A DNA stretch of 41,928 bases from Candidatus Poribacteria bacterium (GTDB lineage Bacteria; Poribacteria; WGA-4E; WGA-3G), in NCBI GenBank assembly GCA_028820635.1, contig JAPPIG010000051.1, forward strand, positions 1 through 41,928. Direction: 5' to 3'. The position numbers and the translations under genes are program-made. The notes under the pieces were generated by a model. That model ran no database searches and was not told the origin of the DNA. It worked only from the letters and a program-made list of their open reading frames with translations. Of this stretch, positions 35,340-41,928 are shown piece by piece; position 1 is the first letter of the stretch; the number at the start of each line of letters is the position of its first letter.

Positions 35340-35458
35340 GTAGGGAATCAACGCTGCATGCGCTTTTGGCATGCAGTGGGGTTGAGGCACGAAACCCAAC
35401 ATTAAACGATTTACATACAGAAAATGTTGGGTTTCACCTGCGGCTCAACCCAACCTAC
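35340..35458. repeat. Two GTAG-type hairpins in the radA-MCE gap
   Basis: A plus-oriented element starts with GTAG (35340-35343) and has an 8-bp stem CTGCATGC (35354-35361) with GCATGCAG (35369-35376). A minus-oriented element has GTAG at 35455-35458 and a stem GTTGGGTT (35426-35433) with AACCCAAC (35447-35454). Together with the flanking direct repeats they fill most of the 339-base gap 35255-35593; no gene is visible. Confidence 0.65.
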
Positions 35459-35569
35459 AAGAACAGTTTTGCTAAGTTGACACCTACTGGATAGAGTAAA
35501 GCGATACTCTACCTACAACTTATTCCCTACAAAGACCCGTTTGCTTCTAAACCTCTTATGCCGAAAACC

Positions 35570-35600
35570 GATAACTGACTGCCAAAAACTAATTTACCAG
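35570..35600. repeat. Direct repeat copy overlapping the MCE gene end
   Basis: Partner of 35273-35302. It overlaps the MCE stop codon (35594-35596) and last codons, so the repeat contributes the gene end. Confidence 0.6.
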
Positions 35601-37165
35601 TCGCTTGTGATCCACTTAAGCCCCGTTGTCCAACGCCTTTCGTCCCTCCACCAATTTTCGACACCGAAGAGAATATGCCCACCACGAAAGAAGCGGAAAC
35701 TCATTTCAGCGTTCAGTTCGGGTTTGTCACTTGTTATCCTAATGCCTTCCAGACCGATGCCTAACCGGCGTGATAACAGCCGTAGGTCAACCCCAGCACC
35801 AAGATTGGAACGCACAAAACCGAATTTACCTCGGAGGTAGTCTGAAAAATTATAGGCGTATTGAAAATCAACGCCAATTTTCTCCTCCCGAATGCTGAGT
35901 CCAAAATGGTACAGATTTTTTGAGGGTGGTGACGGTATAAGTGAAAAACCAAATTCGGTATGTAGATTTTCCTCACGGCTTAGATATTGGAATTCAGTAT
36001 CCCATGAATATTTAGGAAGTTTAAAACCTTTTAATTGTTTGTCGGTCTGCTGATAAAGACCCTTCAATCCTGTTAGCACTTCATTCAGATTATTGAAAGA
36101 TTCTTGTGCACCTTTAATAGGTTCTGGGTTGTTCAGGAGTTGTGCGACAGTGCCATCTCCATGTTGAATAGTATTTAACAGTTCACTGATATTTTTTTCC
36201 AATGTGGTGAATGCGGCTGTTACGTTCTGAAGGTTCTCAATAATTGGTGCAACATCTGTGCTTCCCTTTTCAATGAACGTGCTTCCTTGTGCAATGAGGT
36301 CAGATATTTCGGTTTTCAAAGAACTTGAATCTTGACGGAATTGTGTTGCTAACCGTCGAAAATCAGATGTGCTTCGCTGCAAGTCCGCTATCATAGAATT
36401 TACTTTTGGCGAGTTTTGATCTATCATTCTCAATATGGAACGGCTCACATCACTAATTTGACTGCTGAGGATCAATGAATCATTACCCAGTTGGTTTAAC
36501 AACTTGTCCACTTGCGAAAGCGTTGATTCAAAGCGCACATCGTATTTTGAAGTTAGGTTCTGCAAAGTCTCGACTGTTGTATCTATATGTTCACTGAACT
36601 TTGTGAGGGTCTTACTTGTTAATTCGACTAATTTCCGTGTTTCTTTTATACCTTCCTGAATTTCTTCTTGACTTGCTTGTAAGACCTCGTTTGCTGCAGT
36701 CGTCAACTCAATGGCTTTACTCAATCCTGAACTGGTTTGTTCAAGTAATTCCAACGGATTTACAGGGTCAATTCCGATAATTGGGAGATCGGATGGTTGA
36801 AGGAGTGGATTTCCAACCTCTCCATTATTGAGTGTGATGTATGTTTCACCGACAAAACCGCTCATTGAAATACCTGCATCACAACCTTTCCTTAGCCACT
36901 GAAATGCGTTTTTGACACGGGCTCGGATTTCAACAGTATTCGTCTCCGGTTTGAGTTCAATGCTTGTTACTTTACCAATAGAAACACCGGATAGAAGGAC
37001 ACCGGAACCGACATAAAGTCCATTGACAGCCCGGAATTCAAAATATATATCATCTCCGCGTGTTGCCCAGGGCCAGTTTCCCGCATTGGTAAGGAGGATT
37101 GCAAGGAGAACAATGGCTACAACAACCATCAGTCCCACTTTCACAGATGGGGTCCAAAACTTCAT
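35594..37165 (-). CDS. MCE-family (MlaD-like) protein with C-terminal beta-barrel-like domain
   Basis: The 523-residue protein starts with one membrane segment (about 10-28, VGLMVVVAIVLLAILLT), followed by an MCE domain (about 37-118; VLLSGVSIGKVTSIEL, ISMSGFVGETYITLNNG). Residues about 130-365 are a long heptad-like helical region. The last 140 residues show alternating strands with aromatic girdle residues (HFGLSIREEKIGVDFQYAYNF in part, LHTEFGFSLIP) and end in Trp, like a protein assembled by BAM. MCE proteins form lipid tunnels between inner and outer membrane, so the barrel could anchor the complex in the outer membrane. The start overlaps the ATPase gene by 4 bp. The barrel is an inference from sequence pattern. 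Confidence 0.85.
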   Translation of the reverse strand: MKFWTPSVKVGLMVVVAIVLLAILLTNAGNWPWATRGDDIYFEFRAVNGLYVGSGVLLSGVSIGKVTSIELKPETNTVEIRARVKNAFQWLRKGCDAGISMSGFVGETYITLNNGEVGNPLLQPSDLPIIGIDPVNPLELLEQTSSGLSKAIELTTAANEVLQASQEEIQEGIKETRKLVELTSKTLTKFSEHIDTTVETLQNLTSKYDVRFESTLSQVDKLLNQLGNDSLILSSQISDVSRSILRMIDQNSPKVNSMIADLQRSTSDFRRLATQFRQDSSSLKTEISDLIAQGSTFIEKGSTDVAPIIENLQNVTAAFTTLEKNISELLNTIQHGDGTVAQLLNNPEPIKGAQESFNNLNEVLTGLKGLYQQTDKQLKGFKLPKYSWDTEFQYLSREENLHTEFGFSLIPSPPSKNLYHFGLSIREEKIGVDFQYAYNFSDYLRGKFGFVRSNLGAGVDLRLLSRRLGIGLEGIRITSDKPELNAEMSFRFFRGGHILFGVENWWRDERRWTTGLKWITSDW

Positions 37166-37950
37166 TGAGGTTTCCTTCCTGTAAACTTCTTCAAAGTTGG
37201 GTTGTCAATGTTAAGAATCTGGTCTGGTGCACCAAAAAGGATAAACTGCTGTAAAACCGGGTTATCTTCGTTAATCATAGCTTCTGGTGTTCCATAAGCA
37301 AGTTGTTTTCCTTCGTGGAGCATTACCATAAGTGTTCCGACACTGAATGCACTGTGCATATCATGTGTAACGACGACAGAAGTGACTTCCAATTGCTGAT
37401 TTAGGTCGCGAATCAGTTCGTTAATTTCGGTGCAGGTAACTGGGTCAAGCCCAGTTGTGGGTTCATCGTATAAGATGATTTCTGGGTTGAAAGCAAGCGC
37501 CCGTGCGAGTCCTACCCGTTTTCGCATGCCGCCGCTCAGTTGTGCCGGTCTTAACTCTTGAACACCGTGTAAATCGACTAATTTAAGTTTCTCATCTACA
37601 ATCTTACGCATCTCTTGTTGGCTTAAATCTGTATGTTGGTCAAGCATAAAAGCGATATTCTCTGCTACGGTCATTGAATCAAATAACGCTGCAGACTGAA
37701 AAAGCATCCCGATTTTTCGGCGAATCTGGTTTAATGGTTTCTTTTTAAGTTTGGTGATTTCTGTTCCGTCAACCCAAACCTCACCTGTATCTACGGAGAG
37801 AAGTCCAGCAATAATTTTGAGTAGAACGCTTTTCCCACAACCGCTTCGTCCCATAATTACAAGGGTTTCCCCGCGTGGAATTTCAAGGTCTAATCCGTTT
37901 ATTACTTTTTTCGTATCAAACGCTTTTCTGACGTTTTTGATTGAAATCAT
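37162..37950 (-). CDS. ABC transporter ATP-binding protein, MlaF-type
   Basis: The 262-residue protein is a complete ABC ATPase: Walker A GRSGCGKSVLL (about 35-45), Q-loop LFQSAALFDSMT, signature LSGGMRKRVGLARAL, Walker B IILYDEPTTGLD and the switch histidine in VVTHDMHS. The signature variant SGGMRKRV and genome context are typical of MlaF, the ATPase of the phospholipid transporter that keeps outer-membrane asymmetry. It lies between the permease and MCE genes and overlaps the MCE start by 4 bp. The start codon lacks a strong ribosome binding site. Confidence 0.95.
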   Translation of the reverse strand: MISIKNVRKAFDTKKVINGLDLEIPRGETLVIMGRSGCGKSVLLKIIAGLLSVDTGEVWVDGTEITKLKKKPLNQIRRKIGMLFQSAALFDSMTVAENIAFMLDQHTDLSQQEMRKIVDEKLKLVDLHGVQELRPAQLSGGMRKRVGLARALAFNPEIILYDEPTTGLDPVTCTEINELIRDLNQQLEVTSVVVTHDMHSAFSVGTLMVMLHEGKQLAYGTPEAMINEDNPVLQQFILFGAPDQILNIDNPTLKKFTGRKPQ

Positions 37951-37990
37951 AAGAATAGTGAATTGTTTATCGTAATTTGTAGTTTACAAG

Positions 37991-38015
37991 GTCGCGATTC
38001 GGAGATCAGTATTGT
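37991..38015 (-). repeat. Truncated hairpin element
   Basis: GTCGCGATTCGGAGATCA matches the arm sequence of the elements at 28038-28062 and 29721-29746 but lacks the other end, so it appears truncated. It sits in the 67-base gap between the permease and ATPase genes. Confidence 0.45.
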
Positions 38016-38017
38016 CG

Positions 38018-38842
38018 TTAAATCAATCCCAAGATATTAAACAGGATATGGTTTAGAACAAAGTCTAATACAAGGATAGTTATCAAAGAGATAACGGCTG
38101 AACCAGTTGTTGCAGTTCCAACACCTTCTGCACCACCTGCTGTAGAAATGCTAAACCCCTTATAGCATCCGACTGCAGCTATAGCCATTCCAAAAGAAGT
38201 TGCTTTGATTAAACTAATTAGTACACTTCCAACATACAGATTCTTTTGAACTTCTAACACATAGAAATATCCGTTGAAACCAAACAAAGAGACTACCGCA
38301 ACATAGCCGCCGAAGATACCAGCAAACGTGGAAAAAATTGTGAGGGTGGGGAGCATAATTGAACAGGCGAGAAAACGGGGGACAACCAGATATTTAACAG
38401 GGTTTGTTCCCATCACCTCCAGCGCGTCAATTTGCTCGGTAACCTTCATTGTTGAAAGCTCGGCTGTAATAGACGCACCTATGCGTCCGGAAAGCACAAA
38501 GGCTGTAATCATGGGACCCAGTTCTTTTACGACAGAAACACTGACGAATTGAGCAACCGAACCTTCAACCGCGTACGGCTTCAATTGCACATAGCCTTGA
38601 ACACCCAATACCATTCCAGTGAAAAACCCAGAGACTAAAACAACCGACAACGAGTTGAAGCCAATAAACAGCAGTTGCTTCATTAATAGGTCAAATTGCC
38701 ACGGCGGTCTGAAAATTTGGAAAATGGTTTCGGCGAGTAGACGACATGCCTCTCCTATTTCTGAAAGGGTGCTGTGTAGCCGATTTTTTATTAAGAACGC
38801 CAACCCATTCGAAGATGCTGACTCAGAAGGAGGATTGCGCAT
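38018..38842 (-). CDS. ABC transporter permease, MlaE-type
   Basis: The 274-residue integral membrane protein has the MlaE family pattern: several transmembrane helices, the conserved EQIDALEVMGTNPVKYLVVPR loop near the middle and VVKELGPMITAFVLSGRIGASITAELSTM in part. It forms the membrane channel of the retrograde phospholipid transporter with MlaF and the MCE protein. I set the start at the ATG at 38842, with GGAA 7 bases upstream and no overlap with dnaB; a TTG farther upstream would overlap dnaB. The gene lies 29 bp after dnaB, so the operon may read through from the replication cluster. Confidence 0.92.
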   Translation of the reverse strand: MRNPPSESASSNGLAFLIKNRLHSTLSEIGEACRLLAETIFQIFRPPWQFDLLMKQLLFIGFNSLSVVLVSGFFTGMVLGVQGYVQLKPYAVEGSVAQFVSVSVVKELGPMITAFVLSGRIGASITAELSTMKVTEQIDALEVMGTNPVKYLVVPRFLACSIMLPTLTIFSTFAGIFGGYVAVVSLFGFNGYFYVLEVQKNLYVGSVLISLIKATSFGMAIAAVGCYKGFSISTAGGAEGVGTATTGSAVISLITILVLDFVLNHILFNILGLI

Positions 38843-38871
38843 AGAAATATTCCAGATACAGAGTTCTCTTG

Positions 38872-40203
38872 TCAACTCGGATTTTCGAAACGCATCTGCG
38901 TCTTGCAATAATGCAGAACGATATTTCCAGTCGGTCCGTTGCGCTGCTTTTTAATTAACAAGGTCGCCTCGACCCTATCGTCCGTATAATCATCTTGATC
39001 GTCATAGTAATCATCTCGGTGTATAAAAGCGACTAAATCAGCATCTTGCTCTATAGCACCGGATTCCCGCAAATCAGAAAGTTGTGGCAGTTTGCCGGGA
39101 CGGCGTTCAACTTCTCTACTCAGCTGCGCGCAAGCGAGGACGGGAATGTTCAATTCCCATGCAAGAATTTTTAAAGCCCGTGATATATCAGAGATTTCTT
39201 GCTCACGTGCATGGTAGCGTCCTGTACCTCGCAGTAGCTGCAGATAATCAACGATAATTAAAGCGAGGTCTTCGTGTTCACCTTTCAAACGTCTCGCTTC
39301 TGCACGAAGTCCTTGCACAGTCATGCCTCGGTTATCATTGATTAGCATAGGTGCTTCGCTGAGACGGCCGATGCTTTGTCCCAAAGGTGCCCAGTATTCT
39401 TCACTGAATTTGCCTAAGCGTAAATGTTGATAGTCAATTTTCGCCTCAGCAGAGAGCATACGCAGGGCGATATCTTGTGCAGGCTGCTCAAAATTAAAGA
39501 TTGCAACAGGACGTTTCTGCTCAATCGCAATGTTTTGTGCCATATTCAGTACCAGGGTGGTTTTTCCCATCCCTGGTCGTGCTGCAATGATAAGGAAATT
39601 TCCAGGTTGCAAACCGGAGGTCAGGTTGTCAAAATCTATGAATCCTGTAGGAATACCTAAAAACCGATCTTTTTTGTGATAGAGTTTTTCAATTATCTCA
39701 ATGCCCTGTTTTAGCAATGAGCGAATATGTTCAAACCCGCGTTTGCTACCGGTTTGCCCGATTTCAAAAACAGACTCCTGCGATTGATCGAGGACTTCGC
39801 TTATTTCTATGCTTTCATCTTGAGCAAGTTCACGAATTTGAGTAGCTGTTTGAATTAAACGGCGGCGTGTTGCCTTTTCCAATAGGATTTCGGCATAGAA
39901 CTCCGTGCTTTCAGTTTCAACAATCGGGGCTTGCAGTTCATAAAGATAGTCTGATCCACCAACGCGGTTTAACTGCTCTGTCCGATTCAACTCATTCGCA
40001 ACAAGAATCGGGTCCACGTTGTTATCACGATTATAAACAGTAAGAATCGCTATATAAATAAGTTGATGGTCAGTCGTAAAGAACGCATCTGAGGTAGGCC
40101 CGAGTAACGTCTCTACCCGTGGAATAACGGACTTTTCGGTCATCATCGCGCCAAGTACCGCTCGTTCTGCCTCTTTATCCATGAGGGAGTCAACTGTTTG
40201 CAT
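38872..40203 (-). CDS. dnaB: Replicative DNA helicase DnaB
   Basis: DnaB is the hexameric fork helicase. The 443-residue protein has the N-terminal primase-interaction domain (SLMDKEAERAVLGAMM, DPILVANELNR), a linker helix region, and the RecA-like ATPase with Walker A ARPGMGKTTL, Walker B ALIIVDYLQLL and QLSREVERRPGKLPQLSDLRESGAIEQDAD in part. The length is typical. GGGAGG lies before ATG. It lies 58 bp after rplI, with a hairpin (40219-40241) just upstream. Confidence 0.97.
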   Translation of the reverse strand: MQTVDSLMDKEAERAVLGAMMTEKSVIPRVETLLGPTSDAFFTTDHQLIYIAILTVYNRDNNVDPILVANELNRTEQLNRVGGSDYLYELQAPIVETESTEFYAEILLEKATRRRLIQTATQIRELAQDESIEISEVLDQSQESVFEIGQTGSKRGFEHIRSLLKQGIEIIEKLYHKKDRFLGIPTGFIDFDNLTSGLQPGNFLIIAARPGMGKTTLVLNMAQNIAIEQKRPVAIFNFEQPAQDIALRMLSAEAKIDYQHLRLGKFSEEYWAPLGQSIGRLSEAPMLINDNRGMTVQGLRAEARRLKGEHEDLALIIVDYLQLLRGTGRYHAREQEISDISRALKILAWELNIPVLACAQLSREVERRPGKLPQLSDLRESGAIEQDADLVAFIHRDDYYDDQDDYTDDRVEATLLIKKQRNGPTGNIVLHYCKTQMRFENPS

Positions 40204-40218
40204 CGGTATTCCTCCCGT

Positions 40219-40241
40219 AGAGACAATCGTATATTGCCTCT
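40219..40241 (-). promoter_or_regulatory. Hairpin just upstream of the dnaB ribosome binding site
   Basis: On the minus strand AGAGGCAAT (40233-40241) pairs with ATTGTCTCT (40219-40227) through one G-T wobble around a 5-base loop, ending a few bases before GGGAGG of dnaB. It may modulate expression; no T-run follows. Confidence 0.4.
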
Positions 40242-40261
40242 ATCCTTATTGGAAAGTATTC

Positions 40262-40711
40262 CTATTCGTCTCTTTCAACAACCACACGTATTTCTGCTGT
40301 TACATCTGTGTGTAGTCTTACAGAGACAGTAAATGCTCCGAGTTCGCGTATCGGTTCAGCGAGTTCTATGACGCGCCGGTCTAATTCAACGTTTGCTGAT
40401 GCTCGCAATGATTCTACAATATCTGCGGTGGTTACAGAACCGAATAGACGGTCGTTTTCGCCTGCCCGTCTGGTAAGATGACATGTGGCGTCCGCAATTT
40501 GCGCCGCAATTTCCTGAGCGTGTTCTCTATCCTTAGACTCTTGCTGTTCAATCACCCGTATCTGATGTTCAAGATGTCGCCGATTTCGTTCCGTTGCATG
40601 CACTGCTAACTGTTTTGGGAACAGATAGTTTCGGGCATAACCGTCTGCGACTTTCAGCACATCTCCCGGGGCGCCGAGTCCATCAATCCTTCTTTTAAGT
40701 ATGACTTCCAT
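40262..40711 (-). CDS. rplI: 50S ribosomal protein bL9
   Basis: The N-terminal RNA-binding domain starts MEVILKRRIDGLGAPGDVLKVADGYARNYLFPKQLAV in part, the standard L9 signature, followed by the connecting helix (HLEHQIRVIEQQE) and the C-terminal domain (RLFGSVTTADIVESL). I placed the start at 40711, where AAGGA lies eight bases upstream, giving 149 residues, the usual L9 length; the ORF extends farther upstream but lacks family similarity there. It lies 127 bp after rpsR and 58 bp before dnaB. Confidence 0.97.
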   Translation of the reverse strand: MEVILKRRIDGLGAPGDVLKVADGYARNYLFPKQLAVHATERNRRHLEHQIRVIEQQESKDREHAQEIAAQIADATCHLTRRAGENDRLFGSVTTADIVESLRASANVELDRRVIELAEPIRELGAFTVSVRLHTDVTAEIRVVVERDE

Positions 40712-40837
40712 ATCTTTCATCCTTGCAGCCCTGAAATCAGTGAGGAAATTCACGAGGCATCCCGGTACAGAAACCGAGGAATACCATGCGCGCATTCTAT
40801 ATCAATTTCATGCTACAGTGTAATTATATCTCCATGT

Positions 40838-41038
40838 TTACCGCGTAAAAGGCAATAAAGCCATATTGCGCGCCCGTTTAACCGCACGGGTTACCATACG
40901 CTGCTGTTTTGCCGAAAGTCCAGAGACTCGGCGGCTCACAATCTTTCCCCGCTCGTTTATAAACTTTCTTAACGTATCTACATCTTTATAGTCTACGGAT
41001 TCCAGCTTACTAAAACGGGATCTCCGACGATATGCCAT
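40838..41038 (-). CDS. rpsR: 30S ribosomal protein bS18
   Basis: A 66-residue S18, with the core [43 protein letters not shown] in part and an N-terminus rich in Arg. It has no cysteines, so it is the zinc-free type that needs no metal site. AGAGGAG lies before ATG. Between ssb and rplI as in the conserved rpsF-ssb-rpsR-rplI order. Confidence 0.97.
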   Translation of the reverse strand: MAYRRRSRFSKLESVDYKDVDTLRKFINERGKIVSRRVSGLSAKQQRMVTRAVKRARNMALLPFTR

Positions 41039-41105
41039 ATTAATTTACTCCTCTTAACCTGAACATTGTTGTGCCAGCACTTGATCTTATAGTAGATTTT
41101 GAATT

Positions 41106-41171
41106 AATTGGACACTTCTGCACCAGCGAGGTTAGGAAACCTCGCCTACAGCGGGATGAAGTGTCTAATTT
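41106..41171. repeat. GTAG-led hairpin nested in a longer inverted repeat (rpsR-ssb gap)
   Basis: The inner element is minus-oriented: GTAG (41146-41149) with a perfect 8-bp stem GCGAGGTT (41126-41133) and AACCTCGC (41138-41145). It is enclosed by outer arms (41106-41118 and 41159-41171) that pair in 12 of 13 positions. The 281-base gap from rpsR to ssb is long for this cluster, and I see no gene in it. Confidence 0.65.
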
Positions 41172-41319
41172 TTTATGATTCACCATATATTACTGGTACT
41201 GACAGATGCAAAAAGGCAATGATGCCGTATCACACCATAATCTATAATGAAATTTGTCGTGTGGTATATAAAGTGAAATTTAGCCGTTGTATAGTCTAAA
41301 TTTGAACTGTTAACGAACT

Positions 41320-41793
41320 TTAGAATGGGATGTCATCCTCAGTAGATGATGTGTCACTTTCACCTGCTGATGGTGCGGGCATCTGATCAGAAGGCCCCGA
41401 CGTTGAACCACCTGAAGGTGTCGCATCGGCATAACCGCCTCCTGCACCATCTTCATCCTGTCTGCCACCGATAAATTGAAATCGTAGGAGTCGGACTTTA
41501 AGTCTGCTCCGTTTTGTTCCATCTTCGGTTTCCCAAGATTCAAATTTGAGAGCACCTTCAATGAAAACAGGACTACCTTTACTTAAATATTCATTAACAA
41601 TTTCGGCTTGCCTGTCCCATGCTTCTACATCAACAAAGCAGGCAGACTCTTTCTGTTCACCAGTTTGCCGATCAGTATATCGTTCATTCATAGCGATGCC
41701 GAAATTCGCAACGGCGGTTCCACTTGGCAGGTACTTCACTTCGGGATCACGGGTGAGGTTGCCCATCAGGATTACCTTATTATAACTTGCCAT
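41320..41793 (-). CDS. ssb: Single-stranded DNA-binding protein
   Basis: SSB protects single-stranded DNA and recruits partners. The 157-residue protein has the OB fold (NKVILMGNLTRDPEVKYLPSG, FVDVEAWDRQAEIVNEYLSKG in part), a disordered Gly/Ser/Pro-rich linker from about residue 110, and the acidic tail EDDIPF used to bind partners. AAAGGAG lies seven bases before ATG. It belongs to the rpsF-ssb-rpsR-rplI cluster, downstream of the partial gene at the window edge. Confidence 0.97.
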   Translation of the reverse strand: MASYNKVILMGNLTRDPEVKYLPSGTAVANFGIAMNERYTDRQTGEQKESACFVDVEAWDRQAEIVNEYLSKGSPVFIEGALKFESWETEDGTKRSRLKVRLLRFQFIGGRQDEDGAGGGYADATPSGGSTSGPSDQMPAPSAGESDTSSTEDDIPF

Positions 41794-41864
41794 GATTATG
41801 CTCCTTTCTTTTCAGTGCGTGTTACAAGATAGAATATCTTGTACGCAATTTGGGATGATGTTAT

Positions 41865-41928
41865 TTAAACAGATTCTTCAGTATCTTCTGCTGGTTCTTC
41901 AGTATCTTCTGCTGGTTCTTCAGTATCT
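41865..41928 (-). CDS. C-terminal end of a ribosomal protein bS6-like gene (partial)
   Basis: Only the 3' end is in the window. Read on the minus strand it encodes repeated DTEEPAE units and ends in ESV before TAA at 41865. A 21-base tandem repeat encodes the seven-residue unit. Position directly upstream of ssb suggests rpsF, whose product often has an acidic C-terminal tail, but the S6 domain itself lies outside the window. Confidence 0.6.
   Translation of the reverse strand, partial: DTEEPAEDTEEPAEDTEESV

Noticed and set aside
41871..41928. CRISPR-like short tandem repeats
   Set aside because: The 21-base repeats have no spacers and encode an in-frame DTEEPAE tail, so they are coding repeats.

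Overview
The window is 41.9 kb of a Gram-negative bacterial chromosome, moderately AT-rich. Every gene I could support lies on the minus strand, so the operons read from right to left. The outer-membrane lipid transport genes, many lipoproteins, the mix of Gfo/Idh/MocA, DUF6807, sulfatase and cupin genes, and the many short hairpin repeats between genes remind me of Candidatus Poribacteria or a related uncultured lineage. That placement is recognition-based inference, not proof.

Right end (about 31-41.9 kb): conserved housekeeping blocks. The replication/ribosome cluster runs (rpsF tail)-ssb-rpsR-rplI-dnaB, directly followed by an Mla-type retrograde lipid ABC system (MlaE permease, MlaF ATPase, MCE protein). 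The MCE protein has an unusual C-terminal region that looks like an outer-membrane beta-barrel. Next come radA, a YacL-like PIN-TRAM membrane protein, ispD, ispF and cysS, a neighbourhood shared with many bacteria. Then two small lipoproteins bracketed by hairpin repeats, and dprA-accA-DUF711.

Middle (about 12-24 kb): a bicupin-sulfatase pair, then a defence island. The island is a type I restriction-modification operon in the order hsdM, HepT-like HEPN gene, MntA-HsdS fusion, a frameshifted unknown gene, hsdR, followed by a Schlafen-like AlbA_2/GHKL protein. An MntA/HepT-type module is thus built into the R-M operon, and its nucleotidyltransferase is fused to the DNA-specificity subunit. An imperfect 44-46 bp direct repeat brackets the R-M operon.

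Left end (0-12 kb): a STAS protein with a good sigma70-type promoter and a leader palindrome, a DUF6807 protein, a Gfo/Idh/MocA oxidoreductase, four tandem paralogous lipoproteins of an unrecognised family, a gamma-glutamyltransferase-like enzyme, a secreted jelly-roll-like protein and an NAD-dependent epimerase. The four lipoproteins carry a module resembling subtilase propeptides and share nearly identical 3' segments, suggesting recent duplication or gene conversion.

Scattered between genes are at least two families of 'leader plus hairpin' elements. In one the leader is GTAG, the signature of REP elements mobilised by RAYT transposases; in the other it is TACACCTGTCGC. In both, stem sequences change while base pairing is kept. 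I saw no rRNA, tRNA, CRISPR array, transposase gene or convincing T-run terminator.
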